Shown here piece after piece: positions 17,934 to 27,029 of a stretch of DNA of 64,000 bases. The position numbers were made by a program, and so were the translations under genes. Within the stretch, counting starts at the first letter, position 1. Every line of letters starts with the position of its first letter. Below the pieces are notes generated by a model. That model saw nothing but the letters and a program-made list of their open reading frames with translations. It did no database searches and was not told the origin of the DNA. The stretch is from an uncultured Candidatus Melainabacteria bacterium (GTDB lineage: Bacteria > Cyanobacteriota > Vampirovibrionia > Gastranaerophilales > Gastranaerophilaceae). The stretch spans positions 113,829 through 177,828 of the forward strand of contig CAKUZB010000003.1 in assembly GCA_934717745.1 (NCBI GenBank). The letters run 5' to 3'.

Positions 17934-19536
17934 TATTTTCTAATTCTTTCTGTTTCAATTTTTCTAGTGCTTTTTGCTTAATTTCAAGAAGTTTTGCTTC
18001 TTTCTTTCGATTTTTCTTATAGCCATAATGGAAGTAAATCAAGGCACTAAGTCCAATCCATAATGGAAATAAAACAGCAGACATAGGACTTGCTGATGTC
18101 ATTAAAAAGTATATCATCAAACCTGACAAACAAAAAATACCCATTAATGGTAACCAAGGAGAAAACGGTACTTTAAATGGTCGTCTTCTATCAGGATCAA
18201 CTTTTCTTAAAATTAAAACTGCAATACAAACAATAATAAATGATGTAAATGCACCATAATTACACAATTCTGCGGCAGCACTTAAGTTCATACATAACAC
18301 ACCAATAATAGAAATGAATGCAATAGTATAAGTTAACAAGTTTGGAGTTCTTGTTTTTCTATTCAATTTTCTAAAAATTGATGGTAAAAAATTATCACGA
18401 CTCATAGCATACAAAATACGAGTTGCAGCCATCAACATAACCAGTAATACTGAAGTTAAGCCAGCAAGAGAACCTACAGAAATAAATCCTGCAACCCAAT
18501 CTTGATGAACAAGATTCATAACATAAACCATCGGTGCATTTAAAAATTCTTGAGGAATAACAACACCACTTGTTGGTTGCATACCAGTTAAAACTAAAGC
18601 AACTGAAACATAAACAATAGTCGTTACTAATAAAGAACCAATAATACCTATTGGTAAATCTTTTTGAGGATTTTTACATTCTTCCGCAGTAGTAGCCAAA
18701 GCATCAAATCCAATATATGCAAAGAAAATTATAAACGCACCACTAAAAATACCATTCCAACCGTTTGGTGCAAATGGTGTCCAGTTTTCCGGTCTTACAT
18801 AAAAAGCACCGACAAAAACAAATGCCGCAATAACAGCCAATTTAATAACAACCATAACAGTTGCCATAATTGTTGAATCTTTTGTTCCACATTTCAAAAT
18901 TAATGTAATCAATATAATAATTAAAATTGCAGGTAAATTTATTGAAATAGGTAATCCGCAAATAGTTGGCAAAACATCTTTTGCACTATCACCCAACGTT
19001 GCAATAGCAGAGTTATAATCAGTTATAAGCCAAATCGGAGGATTTGTTAAAATTGCAGGTAAATGACCTTCAAAACCTCGCAAGAATTGAACAAAATAAT
19101 TTGACCAAGCACAAGCAACACCAATAAATCCAATACCATATTCCAGCATTAATACGCAACCAACCATCCACGCCATGAATTCACCCAGAGTTGCAAAAGT
19201 ATAAACATATGCACCTCCGGCTACAGGAAGCATTGCTGCAAATTCACAATAGCATAATGCAGAAAAAACACAAGCGAATGCTGCAATAACCATTGACAAA
19301 ACTAATGCCGGACCTGCACCGGTTTCCGGAGTTGCCGCTGCGATACCAACTACGGCAAAAATACCTGAACCGATAAGAATACCTATACCAAGTATAATCA
19401 AATCAAGTGCATTTAGTGTTTTTTTCAAACCGTTACGCTTTGCGTCTTTAATCATGTCATCAGGATTTTTACGTTTTAAAATATTTTTCAATCCAACTTT
19501 CGTAAAATCAATTCTGAATTCTCTTTTTGTTGCCAT
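17926..19536 (-). CDS. APC family amino-acid permease (first of a tandem pair)
   Basis: The 536-residue paralogue of the next gene has the same motifs: GIGILIGSGIFAVVGIAAA, AGGAYVYTFATLGEFMAW and YIGFDALATTAEECKNPQKD. The ATG at 19536, preceded by AAAGAGAAAA, was preferred to a TTG seven codons upstream. The C-terminus carries a long lysine-rich tail. The two permeases have diverged mainly in the external loops before helices 5 and 9, so they may differ in substrate or affinity. The operon ends in the terminator at 16323. Confidence 0.9.
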   Translation of the reverse strand: MATKREFRIDFTKVGLKNILKRKNPDDMIKDAKRNGLKKTLNALDLIILGIGILIGSGIFAVVGIAAATPETGAGPALVLSMVIAAFACVFSALCYCEFAAMLPVAGGAYVYTFATLGEFMAWMVGCVLMLEYGIGFIGVACAWSNYFVQFLRGFEGHLPAILTNPPIWLITDYNSAIATLGDSAKDVLPTICGLPISINLPAILIIILITLILKCGTKDSTIMATVMVVIKLAVIAAFVFVGAFYVRPENWTPFAPNGWNGIFSGAFIIFFAYIGFDALATTAEECKNPQKDLPIGIIGSLLVTTIVYVSVALVLTGMQPTSGVVIPQEFLNAPMVYVMNLVHQDWVAGFISVGSLAGLTSVLLVMLMAATRILYAMSRDNFLPSIFRKLNRKTRTPNLLTYTIAFISIIGVLCMNLSAAAELCNYGAFTSFIIVCIAVLILRKVDPDRRRPFKVPFSPWLPLMGIFCLSGLMIYFLMTSASPMSAVLFPLWIGLSALIYFHYGYKKNRKKEAKLLEIKQKALEKLKQKELENNG

Positions 19537-19602
19537 TTTTCTCTTTCGTGGTTTCAAAAATAATTAAATTTTTAATTATTAATACTAATTTCTCTTTTCA
19601 TA

Positions 19603-20478
19603 CTATTTTTTACAAAGAGGAAAACCCATTTTTTCCCTTTGTTGAACATACAATTTTGCAACCTTTGAAGCCATTGTTCTGATTCTATTAATAAACAAGT
19701 TTCTTTCATCTTTACTGATAACACCTCTGGCATCTAGTAAATTGAATGTGTGAGAACATTTCAAAGTATAATCATAAGCAGGTAATACAAGTTCTGCATC
19801 TACGCAAGAATCAACTTCTGCTTGAAATAAATCAAACATTTTGAATAACGATTCAGCATTTGACACTTCAAAATTATATTTTGATTGTTCAACTTCGTTT
19901 TGCATAAAAATTTCGCCATAATTAAACTTATCGTTCCATTTAATATCTTTAAAATGTTGAACATTTTGTAAATACATCGCAATACGTTCAACGCCGTATG
20001 TTAATTCCAATGCCACAGGTTTAACTTCTAAGCCACCTACTTGTTGAAAATATGTAAATTGAGTAATTTCCATACCATCAAGCCAAACTTCCCAACCTAC
20101 ACCGGCAGCACCTAATGTTGGAGATTCCCAGTTGTCTTCAACAAAACGAACATCGTGTTTTGTTAAATCAATACCAATTGCTTCAAGAGATTTCAAATAA
20201 AGTTCTTGAGCATCTTTTGGAGTTGGTTTCATAATAACTTGAAATTGATAATAATGTCCTAATCTGTTAGGATTTTCACCATATCTTGCATCTGTTGGTC
20301 TTCTGCAAGGTTCAACCATTGCAGTATACCAAGGTTCAGGGCCTAATGCCTTTAAAAAAGTTGCAGGATTCATTGTCGAAGCACCTTTTTCAATATCATA
20401 AGGTTGTTGAATAATACAACCTTGGTCAGCCCAATATTTTTGCAAATTAAAAATTAGTTCTTGAAAATTTAAAGCCAT
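19603..20478 (-). CDS. glyQ: Glycyl-tRNA synthetase alpha subunit
   Basis: The 291-residue protein is the catalytic alpha chain of the alpha2-beta2 glycyl-tRNA synthetase. The signature runs from the N-terminus: NLQKYWADQGCIIQQPYD, MNPATFLKALGPEPW, VEPCRRPTDARYGENPNR and HYYQFQVIMKPTP. It matches the bacterial heterotetramer type and not the single-chain enzyme of Gram-positives. The beta subunit gene glyS, usually next to glyQ, is not in this window. The gene stands alone upstream of the permease pair. Confidence 0.97.
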   Translation of the reverse strand: MALNFQELIFNLQKYWADQGCIIQQPYDIEKGASTMNPATFLKALGPEPWYTAMVEPCRRPTDARYGENPNRLGHYYQFQVIMKPTPKDAQELYLKSLEAIGIDLTKHDVRFVEDNWESPTLGAAGVGWEVWLDGMEITQFTYFQQVGGLEVKPVALELTYGVERIAMYLQNVQHFKDIKWNDKFNYGEIFMQNEVEQSKYNFEVSNAESLFKMFDLFQAEVDSCVDAELVLPAYDYTLKCSHTFNLLDARGVISKDERNLFINRIRTMASKVAKLYVQQREKMGFPLCKK

Positions 20479-20617
20479 CTTATTTCACTTTCGCTAATGT
20501 ACCATAACGATTATACATTAAAGGCATGCCAAAAATCAAGGATAAATACGTGAAATATTAATTTATTTGACATATAATATATAAGAACAACTAAACAAAT
20601 CGAAAAAGGAATATTCA

Positions 20618-21130
20618 ATGGCAGAAAAAATCATTATTTTTTCAGGGAAACAATATTCGGGAAAAGATACTCTTGCAAAAATCTTACTTGAAAATATGCC
20701 GGAATTTCATAGATGTGCTATGGGCGACATTATCAAATTAGAATATGGAAGACAACACAACTTAACTTACGAAGAAATTGAAAAAAACAAAGCACTTTAT
20801 AGACAAGGTTTAATAGATTTAGGCAACTGGGGAAGAAGCCAAAGCGACGATTATTGGATAAAAAAAATAATCTCGGAAGACGGAAACATTATGGTAACCG
20901 ACGTTAGAGTTCCATTTGAGTATGAAACGTTTAAAAATGCAGGTGCAATAACTATCAGAGTTGAATGCCCTAGAGAAATACGAGCAACAAGAGGAACTTT
21001 AATCGGTGAAAATGATATTACAGAAGTCGGTTTAGACAACATCACAGACTGGGATTACATAATTCATAACGACAGCGATTACAACTCTTTAAAAGAAAAA
21101 GCAATGAAATTAATAAAGGAATTAAAATGA
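20618..21130 (+). CDS. P-loop kinase resembling animal-type phosphomevalonate kinase
   Basis: The 170-residue P-loop kinase has Walker A FSGKQYSGKDT at residues 9-19, then KLEYGRQHNLTYEEI, YRQGLIDLGNWGRSQ, VTDVRVPFEYETFKNAGA and TEVGLDNITDWDYIIHND. The order and spacing recall animal phosphomevalonate kinase (SGKxxSGKD, GLDN followed by a D-W-x-I end) and also phage-type deoxynucleotide monophosphate kinases. Which phosphoryl acceptor is used cannot be decided from sequence. AAAAGGA precedes the ATG; TATAAT at 20573-20578 is a likely -10. Its stop overlaps the next start (ATGA), so translation is coupled. Confidence 0.65.
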   Translation: MAEKIIIFSGKQYSGKDTLAKILLENMPEFHRCAMGDIIKLEYGRQHNLTYEEIEKNKALYRQGLIDLGNWGRSQSDDYWIKKIISEDGNIMVTDVRVPFEYETFKNAGAITIRVECPREIRATRGTLIGENDITEVGLDNITDWDYIIHNDSDYNSLKEKAMKLIKELK

Positions 21131-22164
21131 TGAAATACTTCACAGGCTCATACATAGTAACAATTGCAGGTTTGATTTGTGCATACCTTTGGGGTGAACA
21201 CGTACACAACGGAACAGGCTTACTTTGCGTATTTATTGCATTAATACTTGGAATTTTGGAAGTAAGTTTGTCTTTTGATAATGCAGTTGTCAACGCAATG
21301 AAATTAGAAAAAATGGACAAAATTTGGGAACAAAGATTTTTAACTTGGGGTATTGCAATCGCAGTATTCGGCATGAGATTTTTATTCCCATTATTAGTTG
21401 TCGGTATTTTTGCAAAATTAAGCATTCTAAAAGTTTTAAATATTGCACTTACTGATTCTAACCAATACGCACATTATTTACATCAAACACACGCACCTAT
21501 TGTTGCTTTTGGCGGTTCTTTTTTATTAATGCTATTTTTAGCATACTTTTTCAATTGCAACAAAGAAATTCATTGGATAAAAGGTTTAGAACCTTTATGT
21601 TGTAAACTCGGCAATATCAAAGGATTTGAAACAATAATAACTCTTATTGCAGTTTTAATTACGCACCATTTTGTATCTTTAGAATATAAATCAGCAGTAC
21701 TTACATCTGGAATTATTGGGGTTATTATTTACCTTACAATAGATGGAATTACACATTGGCTTGAAAAACACGAAAACGAACGTGCTAAACATTTGTCAGA
21801 AACTGCAAAACATGGTGGATTAATAGCATTTTTATATTTAGAATTAATAGATGCTTCTTTCTCGCTAGATGGTGTTTTAGGAGCATTTGCACTTAGTCAA
21901 GATATTGTAATTATCACGATAGGTCTTTCTATTGGTGCAATGTTCGTACGTTCATTAACTGTCATGCTGGTAGAACAAAAAACTTTGGCAAAATATATCT
22001 ATTTGGAACATGGGGCTCACTGGGCAATCGGTGCTTTAGCAATCATCATGTTTATATCAACTACGGTTGAAGTTCCGGAAGTTGTTACAGGCTTACTAGG
22101 TTTAGGATTTATTTTAACCGCATTCTTCTCATCAATTTTAGAGAATAAAAAAGAACAAGGTTAA
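21127..22164 (+). CDS. TerC-like integral membrane protein (DUF475)
   Basis: The 345-residue protein has eight or nine membrane segments. The sequence ILEVSLSFDNAVVNA early on and YLELIDASFSLDGVLGAFA near residue 240 are the two acidic membrane motifs of the TerC/DUF475 group (E-x3-SxDN-A and its second-half repeat). TerC relatives export or handle metals such as manganese, or load exported metalloproteins; for DUF475 the substrate is not established. The ATG overlaps the kinase stop; a second ATG three bases on is equally possible. It is followed by a glycosyltransferase after four bases. Confidence 0.8.
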   Translation: MMKYFTGSYIVTIAGLICAYLWGEHVHNGTGLLCVFIALILGILEVSLSFDNAVVNAMKLEKMDKIWEQRFLTWGIAIAVFGMRFLFPLLVVGIFAKLSILKVLNIALTDSNQYAHYLHQTHAPIVAFGGSFLLMLFLAYFFNCNKEIHWIKGLEPLCCKLGNIKGFETIITLIAVLITHHFVSLEYKSAVLTSGIIGVIIYLTIDGITHWLEKHENERAKHLSETAKHGGLIAFLYLELIDASFSLDGVLGAFALSQDIVIITIGLSIGAMFVRSLTVMLVEQKTLAKYIYLEHGAHWAIGALAIIMFISTTVEVPEVVTGLLGLGFILTAFFSSILENKKEQG

Positions 22165-22168
22165 AACG

Positions 22169-22903
22169 ATGACAATTAGTTTCATTGTTACGTCATATAA
22201 TTATGCAGATTATATAAAAGAAACCATCGCAAGCATTCAAAATCAAACCTTTAAAGATTTTGAAATCATCGTTGTTGATGACTTTTCAACGGATAATTCT
22301 GTAGAAATTTTAAAAAAAATCGACGGAATAAAACTTATATGTCATAAACAAAATCAAGGTCAACTTGCATCAATTATCACAGGGTTAAAGGAAGCCTCAG
22401 GCGAATACGTTAACATAATTGATTCTGACGATACGATCTATCCTCAATTTGCAGAAACATTATTAAAAGAATTACAAGAAAATAATGTTGCTCTTGTGTG
22501 TTGTAATTGCAAAGAAAATAAAATACTGACACCTCAAAATTCTGCTGTTGGCGGTTGGTGGTGGTCGCCAATGAGTTGTGGTCTGTTAAAAAAAGATGTT
22601 TTAACCCCTCTTTTAAATTACAAAAACTCTGCATGCTGGAAAATTTGCCCTGATAAACTTATTTTCAACCTTGCTCATTTACAAGGAAATTCAAAAATAA
22701 TTAGCAAAACACTAGTAAACAAACGAAATCACGACAAAAACGCAGGAAAATCTAAATATAGGTTTTTTATCAACGTTAAAAACAATTTTGTAATAAGGCA
22801 CGAACTTTCAAAAATTCTACAAAACCCTAAATATGACAAGATTATAGCAAAATCATATTTTCATATTTTTACCCAAATTATTAATTTTTGTAACAGAAAA
22901 TAA
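22169..22903 (+). CDS. Family 2 glycosyltransferase
   Basis: The 244-residue GT-A enzyme begins with ISFIVTSYNYADYIKETI, then EIIVVDDFSTDNS with the nucleotide-binding aspartates, and NIIDSDDTIYP with the metal-binding DxD. The C-terminal acceptor half is short. No membrane segment is predicted, so it acts at the cytoplasmic face or in the cytosol on an unidentified sugar acceptor. It ends the three-gene run with the kinase and the TerC-like protein; a functional link among the three is not evident. Confidence 0.87.
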   Translation: MTISFIVTSYNYADYIKETIASIQNQTFKDFEIIVVDDFSTDNSVEILKKIDGIKLICHKQNQGQLASIITGLKEASGEYVNIIDSDDTIYPQFAETLLKELQENNVALVCCNCKENKILTPQNSAVGGWWWSPMSCGLLKKDVLTPLLNYKNSACWKICPDKLIFNLAHLQGNSKIISKTLVNKRNHDKNAGKSKYRFFINVKNNFVIRHELSKILQNPKYDKIIAKSYFHIFTQIINFCNRK

Positions 22904-22984
22904 ACAAAATCCTAAAGTTTGAATTTTGACATGTCGATATTAATTATGTGAGAGATATGTAAAACAATAATAGGAGTATGTGTT

Positions 22985-23167
22985 ATGAAGAAAAATTTAA
23001 ACTATGAAAGATTTAACAAAGCGTTAGCAGAACAAAAAACATTGAATTTTATTAATTTGAAAAAAGATATTGAAAGCATTAAATGTTTTATTGAAAATGC
23101 ACTTAGTATGGCATTGGAAACTTCTCAAACTAAAATTGAAAGAGATTTTCATGTTACATCACTTTAG
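22985..23167 (+). CDS. Small protein of unknown function, 60 residues
   Basis: I do not recognise this short hydrophilic protein, probably helical (LKKDIESIKCFIENALSMAL). Support comes from a TAGGAG box before the ATG, a separate intergenic region upstream with TTGACA near 22926, and a strong terminator downstream. It overlaps no other gene. Confidence 0.55.
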   Translation: MKKNLNYERFNKALAEQKTLNFINLKKDIESIKCFIENALSMALETSQTKIERDFHVTSL

Positions 23168-23230
23168 AAAGGCAATAAATTGCTATTAGATTAGGGGAAA
23201 TTAACAACTACCGTAAATGTTAATTAAACA

Positions 23231-23260
23231 AAAAAGAGAAACGAAAGTTTCTCTTTTTTG
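23231..23260. terminator. Bidirectional terminator with GAAA tetraloop
   Basis: A 13-base perfect stem (23231-23243 with 23248-23260) closed by GAAA separates the convergent small-protein and glycine-zipper genes; A- and T-tracts serve both directions. Confidence 0.92.
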
Positions 23261-23285
23261 TTCTTTATTTTTTTATTTTGAATTA

Positions 23286-24578
23286 TTATACTAAACCATA
23301 TTGTCTTGAGTATGCATCTAACATTTGAGAATTAGCAGTAAATGAAGGAGTTGCTGTTGCGAATGGATTTACAGTACCGTTTGATTGTGCTGCAAGTTGT
23401 TGAGCAGTTTGAGATTTATATTGAGTTGGTCTTGTTTGTGTTTGAGTTGCGATTGAAGAACCTGAAGAAACTGCGGCTAAACTGTTATAAGCAATTTGGG
23501 AATCTTTATCAGTAACACCTTCTGCATTCAATCTTTCTGCTGCGGCATTTGTAACTGCACCTAGAACATTGTTATCAATTTGTGCTTGTTGTGCCAATTG
23601 TGCGGCTTGTCTTTCTTGGGCAAGAACTAATTCATCTTTACCAACAATTTTTTCTGCACCTTTTTTAGCAAGTTTACTACCAATAGTACCACCAATTAAT
23701 GAACAAATTGTACCGATTGCGGCACCTGCAATTGCACCAATAGCAGTACCTGCACCAGGAACAATTGAACCAATTGCGGCACCAATTTTAGTACCTAAAG
23801 CAGCACCGGCAACCCAACCACCAACTGACGCAACAGTTTTAACTGCGGATTTACCTACTTGTTTCATGCCGGCTTTTGCACCTAATTGTTTGAAAGTTGG
23901 AACAACATTAAAAATAGTTTCAGTAGCACCTTCCATAACTAACATAGCAGGACCACCTTGAGATTTGAATGTATTCCAGCAAGCACTTCCAACTTTACTT
24001 CCGGCAGCAGCAGTATTAATTGCCGCAGATGCTTTATTAAAGCCTAAGAAGTTTTTTGTTTTGCCCCACCAACCAGTTGCATTTGCAGCGGCTTCTTTTG
24101 CAGCAGCAGCATTTGCTTTACATAATAATTGGTTTGCAGTTGTATAAGCATGAGTTGAACCTGTTTGACCTAAAGTTTCGGCGGCAATTCTTGCTTGTTC
24201 ATATAAACCTTGAGTACTTTTTGACATTGAAGCCAATTTTTCAGCATTTGGAATTGCTGACAACAATTCTACAGATGAAGATGCATTTGTTACTGCTCTT
24301 ACACCTTTTGTAAAGGTATCTTGTGATTTATATATATTAGATAATTGTCTTGCAGATTCTGCTTGAGTTTTCAATGCCCCTGCATAATTACCTTTGTTAT
24401 CCTTTAACCATTGAACACCTTGAATAGCCAAGTTGCTGGCAGAACCAGTCATCAAATCTGAAGCGTTTATAACAGGTTGATGAGATATTGCAACACCTGT
24501 TGCATATTTTGCTAAATTTTGAATGTCGTATGGAGAATAATAAGTTCCATTACCAGTAAAATTCACGTTGTTTGTCAT
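23286..24578 (-). CDS. Glycine-zipper protein of unknown function
   Basis: The 430-residue protein starts at the ATG at 24578, chosen for its AAAGGA box; upstream in-frame codons lack one. There is no signal peptide. Residues about 250-304 form a Gly/Ala-rich glycine zipper (VAGAALGTKIGAAIGSIV, then AGAAIGTICSLIGGTIGSKL), able to make packed helical hairpins in membranes. The flanks are Ala/Gln/Ser-rich and probably helical, and the C-terminus is disordered-looking. Such zippers occur in pore-forming toxins, colicin-like proteins and envelope proteins, but I cannot name the role. Its promoter region is shared in sequence with that of the 83-residue protein. Confidence 0.7.
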   Translation of the reverse strand: MTNNVNFTGNGTYYSPYDIQNLAKYATGVAISHQPVINASDLMTGSASNLAIQGVQWLKDNKGNYAGALKTQAESARQLSNIYKSQDTFTKGVRAVTNASSSVELLSAIPNAEKLASMSKSTQGLYEQARIAAETLGQTGSTHAYTTANQLLCKANAAAAKEAAANATGWWGKTKNFLGFNKASAAINTAAAGSKVGSACWNTFKSQGGPAMLVMEGATETIFNVVPTFKQLGAKAGMKQVGKSAVKTVASVGGWVAGAALGTKIGAAIGSIVPGAGTAIGAIAGAAIGTICSLIGGTIGSKLAKKGAEKIVGKDELVLAQERQAAQLAQQAQIDNNVLGAVTNAAAERLNAEGVTDKDSQIAYNSLAAVSSGSSIATQTQTRPTQYKSQTAQQLAAQSNGTVNPFATATPSFTANSQMLDAYSRQYGLV

Positions 24579-24594
24579 GTTGAATAAATCCTTT

Positions 24595-24673
24595 AATATC
24601 TCGTACTTATATAAAGTATTTTTTGGCAAAAAAATTGACTTTTTTAGAAAATTCAAACAAAATTTAGTTAACA
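24595..24673. promoter_or_regulatory. Shared upstream element, copy B
   Basis: The block contains AATATC, TATAAAG (24610), AAAAAAATTGACTTTTTTA (TTGAC at 24635) and GTTAACA (24667). TATAAAG to TTGAC is 25 bases as in copy A; TTGAC to GTTAACA is 32 bases here and 22 in copy A, a difference of one helical turn. On the minus strand it would place a start site about 25 bases before the glycine-zipper gene's ATG, as a promoter should. Confidence 0.55.
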
Positions 24674-24761
24674 AAACTTAACAAAATAAAAATTGTACTC
24701 TATTAATATTATTGACAATCAAGTCGTAATATGCAACGATACTAATAAAATCGGAGATTTA

Positions 24762-25373
24762 ATGTTCAAAAAAATATTAGTTTTATTTTTAATAATTATT
24801 TTTCAAAGTAACATACTACTTGCTTATGCAAAAAAGGTTGAAGTTAAGGCTTTACTGCCATTTGACAGTTTAAATCCACCCAAAAATTTCAGTGTAATGT
24901 TAAATGAAGATTTTGAAGTTTCAGAAGTAAAAACTTTATACAAGTATTACACTTTAAACGGATATATTTATGAAGTTATTCCGCCAAAAAGATTAAAACA
25001 AAGTGCAAGTTTTATCTTTATTCCTACAAGTTATACGGATTTTTCGCACAAAACTTATCCCTTAACAAATGTTGTAAGTAAATATACAACAAAATTTGCA
25101 TTAAAAAGTTTCACAATAACATCGGCTCTAATCCTTGCGGTTGGGTTAGTTCCTGCAATAGTTGTATCTACAGGATATTTTGCTGTTGACGGTGCAATGA
25201 AAAATAACGACGGAAATCGATTAAAATCTTCTGCAACAGAAGTTTATGACAAATCTTATCTTTCTATGGGAGAAAAAGGTAAAAACTTACATATCTCAAA
25301 AAATCAAGACTTCTTATTGGATATTGTTGTAATTAAACAGCAAGAACCTAATTATGAATATTCAACAAAATAA
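24762..25373 (+). CDS. Exported protein of unknown function
   Basis: The 203-residue product starts at the ATG at 24762, which follows CGGAGA and gives a proper signal peptide (MFKKILVLFLIIIFQSNILL, cleavage after AYA). A second hydrophobic stretch lies near residues 127-147 (ITSALILAVGLVPAIVV), so it may be retained in the membrane. No family is recognised. TTGACA at 24713-24718 with GATACT 19 bases on is a weak but plausible promoter. It is divergent from the glycine-zipper gene and ends two bases before convergent miaA. Confidence 0.65.
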   Translation: MFKKILVLFLIIIFQSNILLAYAKKVEVKALLPFDSLNPPKNFSVMLNEDFEVSEVKTLYKYYTLNGYIYEVIPPKRLKQSASFIFIPTSYTDFSHKTYPLTNVVSKYTTKFALKSFTITSALILAVGLVPAIVVSTGYFAVDGAMKNNDGNRLKSSATEVYDKSYLSMGEKGKNLHISKNQDFLLDIVVIKQQEPNYEYSTK

Positions 25374-25375
25374 AA

Positions 25376-26224
25376 CTACGTTATACCAAGAGCCTTATTT
25401 CTCCTAAACCACGTCAGTTGTCGTTTTGCATAATTTCTTGTGTGTTGTTTTAAAAGTTCTACCGCTCTATCTAAAGATATTTCGCCATCAAGATATTGAA
25501 GAATTTCTTGATAGCCGATAGTTTTAACAAAATTCGGAATACGTCCATGGATTGTTAAAAGTCTTTTTGTTTCGTCAATTAAGCCCATTTCAACCATTTT
25601 ATCAACACGTTTATTTATTCTGTCATAAATTTCTTCTCTGGTCATATTAATACCAATCCACTCAACATCGTATTTTGGTTCAGATTGCATAGATATTTCA
25701 GACAGAGGTTTACCAAGTCCTTTACAAATTTCAATTGTTCTAATTATTTTTCTTTTTGATGATTCTTGTAAATCAATAAAAGACTTCTCATCAAGTGTTT
25801 TTAAAATTTTTAATAATTCTTCATTTGTTTTTTCTTCCAACTCTGCACGTAAAGTTTCATTTGGAGAAACCCTTGGTAAATCATAACCTTCTAAAAGAAT
25901 TCTAAAATATAAACCGGTTCCGCCAACAACAATTGGAGTTTTACCTCTTGATAAAATATCTTCAATTACTTTTGAAGCATCATCGAAATAATTTGCAACA
26001 GAATAATCAACCTCCGGTTCAACAACGTCAATCAAATAGTGAGGAACACCCTCTCTTTCTTCAACTGTTGGTTTGGCAACAGCAATTTCAAAGCCTTTAT
26101 AAACAAGCCTTGAGTCCGCAGAAACAATTTCACCGCCTATTTTATGTGCAAGTTCTACAGCAAGTTTACTCTTGCCTGTCGCTGTCGGAGATGCGATTGC
26201 TATTACCTTTGATTTTTTCGTCAT
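25376..26224 (-). CDS. miaA: tRNA dimethylallyltransferase
   Basis: The 282-residue enzyme transfers the dimethylallyl group to A37 of tRNAs reading UNN codons. Motifs: P-loop ASPTATGKSKLA, VSADSRLVYKG (usual ADSRQVY), DVVEPEVDYSVANY, VVGGTGLYFRILLEG and the C-terminal QHTRNYAKRQLTWFRR. The ATG at 26224 was chosen because it begins directly before the P-loop strand; a TTG at 26257 adds eleven non-family residues. It overlaps the upstream membrane-protein gene by 59 bases, so translation is probably coupled. It is the last gene of the minus-strand operon that starts with a sigma factor. Confidence 0.94.
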   Translation of the reverse strand: MTKKSKVIAIASPTATGKSKLAVELAHKIGGEIVSADSRLVYKGFEIAVAKPTVEEREGVPHYLIDVVEPEVDYSVANYFDDASKVIEDILSRGKTPIVVGGTGLYFRILLEGYDLPRVSPNETLRAELEEKTNEELLKILKTLDEKSFIDLQESSKRKIIRTIEICKGLGKPLSEISMQSEPKYDVEWIGINMTREEIYDRINKRVDKMVEMGLIDETKRLLTIHGRIPNFVKTIGYQEILQYLDGEISLDRAVELLKQHTRNYAKRQLTWFRRNKALGIT

Positions 26225-27017
26225 AATATAAGAATAATAATACAAATACGTAAACAATAAAAGAGAAAAATACTAATGTCATTATTAAGTATGTTATCGG
26301 ATTGTACATTGATACATAATTAAAAAGCACCAATACAAAATTTAAAACATTTATACCTATGAATAACAAAATACATTGAGGTTTTGTAAAAACTCTTGAT
26401 ACCGATTTAAAAAATGCAATCAATGGATTTTTTGTTAAATACATTATTTCAATTGGCCAAAACATAGTTATTAACGAGAAAATTTGAACCGAAATCATGA
26501 CTAACAAATACCAATAATTTATTTTTAACAATTGAGATTTTGTCAATGAATCAAGTAATGCTTGCATTGCAACAGGTGCTTCTGTTGCTGACACAAATTC
26601 CTTCATTGTAATTCCAATGTTTCCTATAAAATGATTTCCAATTAAATATACCGAAACAACAAAAATATTTGCAAAAAGTAAATACAAAAAAGAAAATCCC
26701 ATATAAGATTTTATGTAATCAGCAATTCCTACAGGAAACTCTTTTATCAATTTAAAAGGTTCATTAATACTATCTTGAGTTTTACCTTTTTGAAAGTTTT
26801 TAACGGCAACTTTAACCATATAAAACCAACCGGCAAGAAATGCACTAAACATTAAAAATAATGTCAAATAAAACAAAACTGCCGAGGGCAACGCCTTAAC
26901 CGCATTTTTTGCAACAATTAAATATATATTCAACATAAATAAAAATACCAACAGAGGAGTTGCTAAAATTATATTATTGAATGTAATTTTAAAAGCATCT
27001 TTGAATACTTTAATCAT
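26166..27017 (-). CDS. Multipass membrane protein of unknown function
   Basis: The 283-residue protein has about six hydrophobic helices, starting with IILATPLLVFLFMLNIYLIV, and no recognised catalytic motif. The layout (helix pairs separated by short amphipathic segments such as LIKEFPVGIADYIKS) resembles uncharacterised bacterial membrane proteins of the DUF4013/glycerophosphoryl-diester membrane-domain type, but I would not assign it. It starts 12 bases after the HgdB-like gene and overlaps miaA. Confidence 0.65.
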   Translation of the reverse strand: MIKVFKDAFKITFNNIILATPLLVFLFMLNIYLIVAKNAVKALPSAVLFYLTLFLMFSAFLAGWFYMVKVAVKNFQKGKTQDSINEPFKLIKEFPVGIADYIKSYMGFSFLYLLFANIFVVSVYLIGNHFIGNIGITMKEFVSATEAPVAMQALLDSLTKSQLLKINYWYLLVMISVQIFSLITMFWPIEIMYLTKNPLIAFFKSVSRVFTKPQCILLFIGINVLNFVLVLFNYVSMYNPITYLIMTLVFFSFIVYVFVLLFLYYDEKIKGNSNRISDSDRQE

Positions 27018-27029
27018 AATTTATCACCA

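Noticed and set aside
16365..19536. Mobile element or recent transfer causing the permease duplication
   Set aside because: No flanking repeats or transposase, and the copies have diverged well; an old tandem duplication is enough.
23569..23961. Alanine/proline-rich 130-codon frame on the plus strand
   Set aside because: It is the mirror of the Gly/Ala-rich zipper codons of the minus-strand gene; composition explains the open frame.
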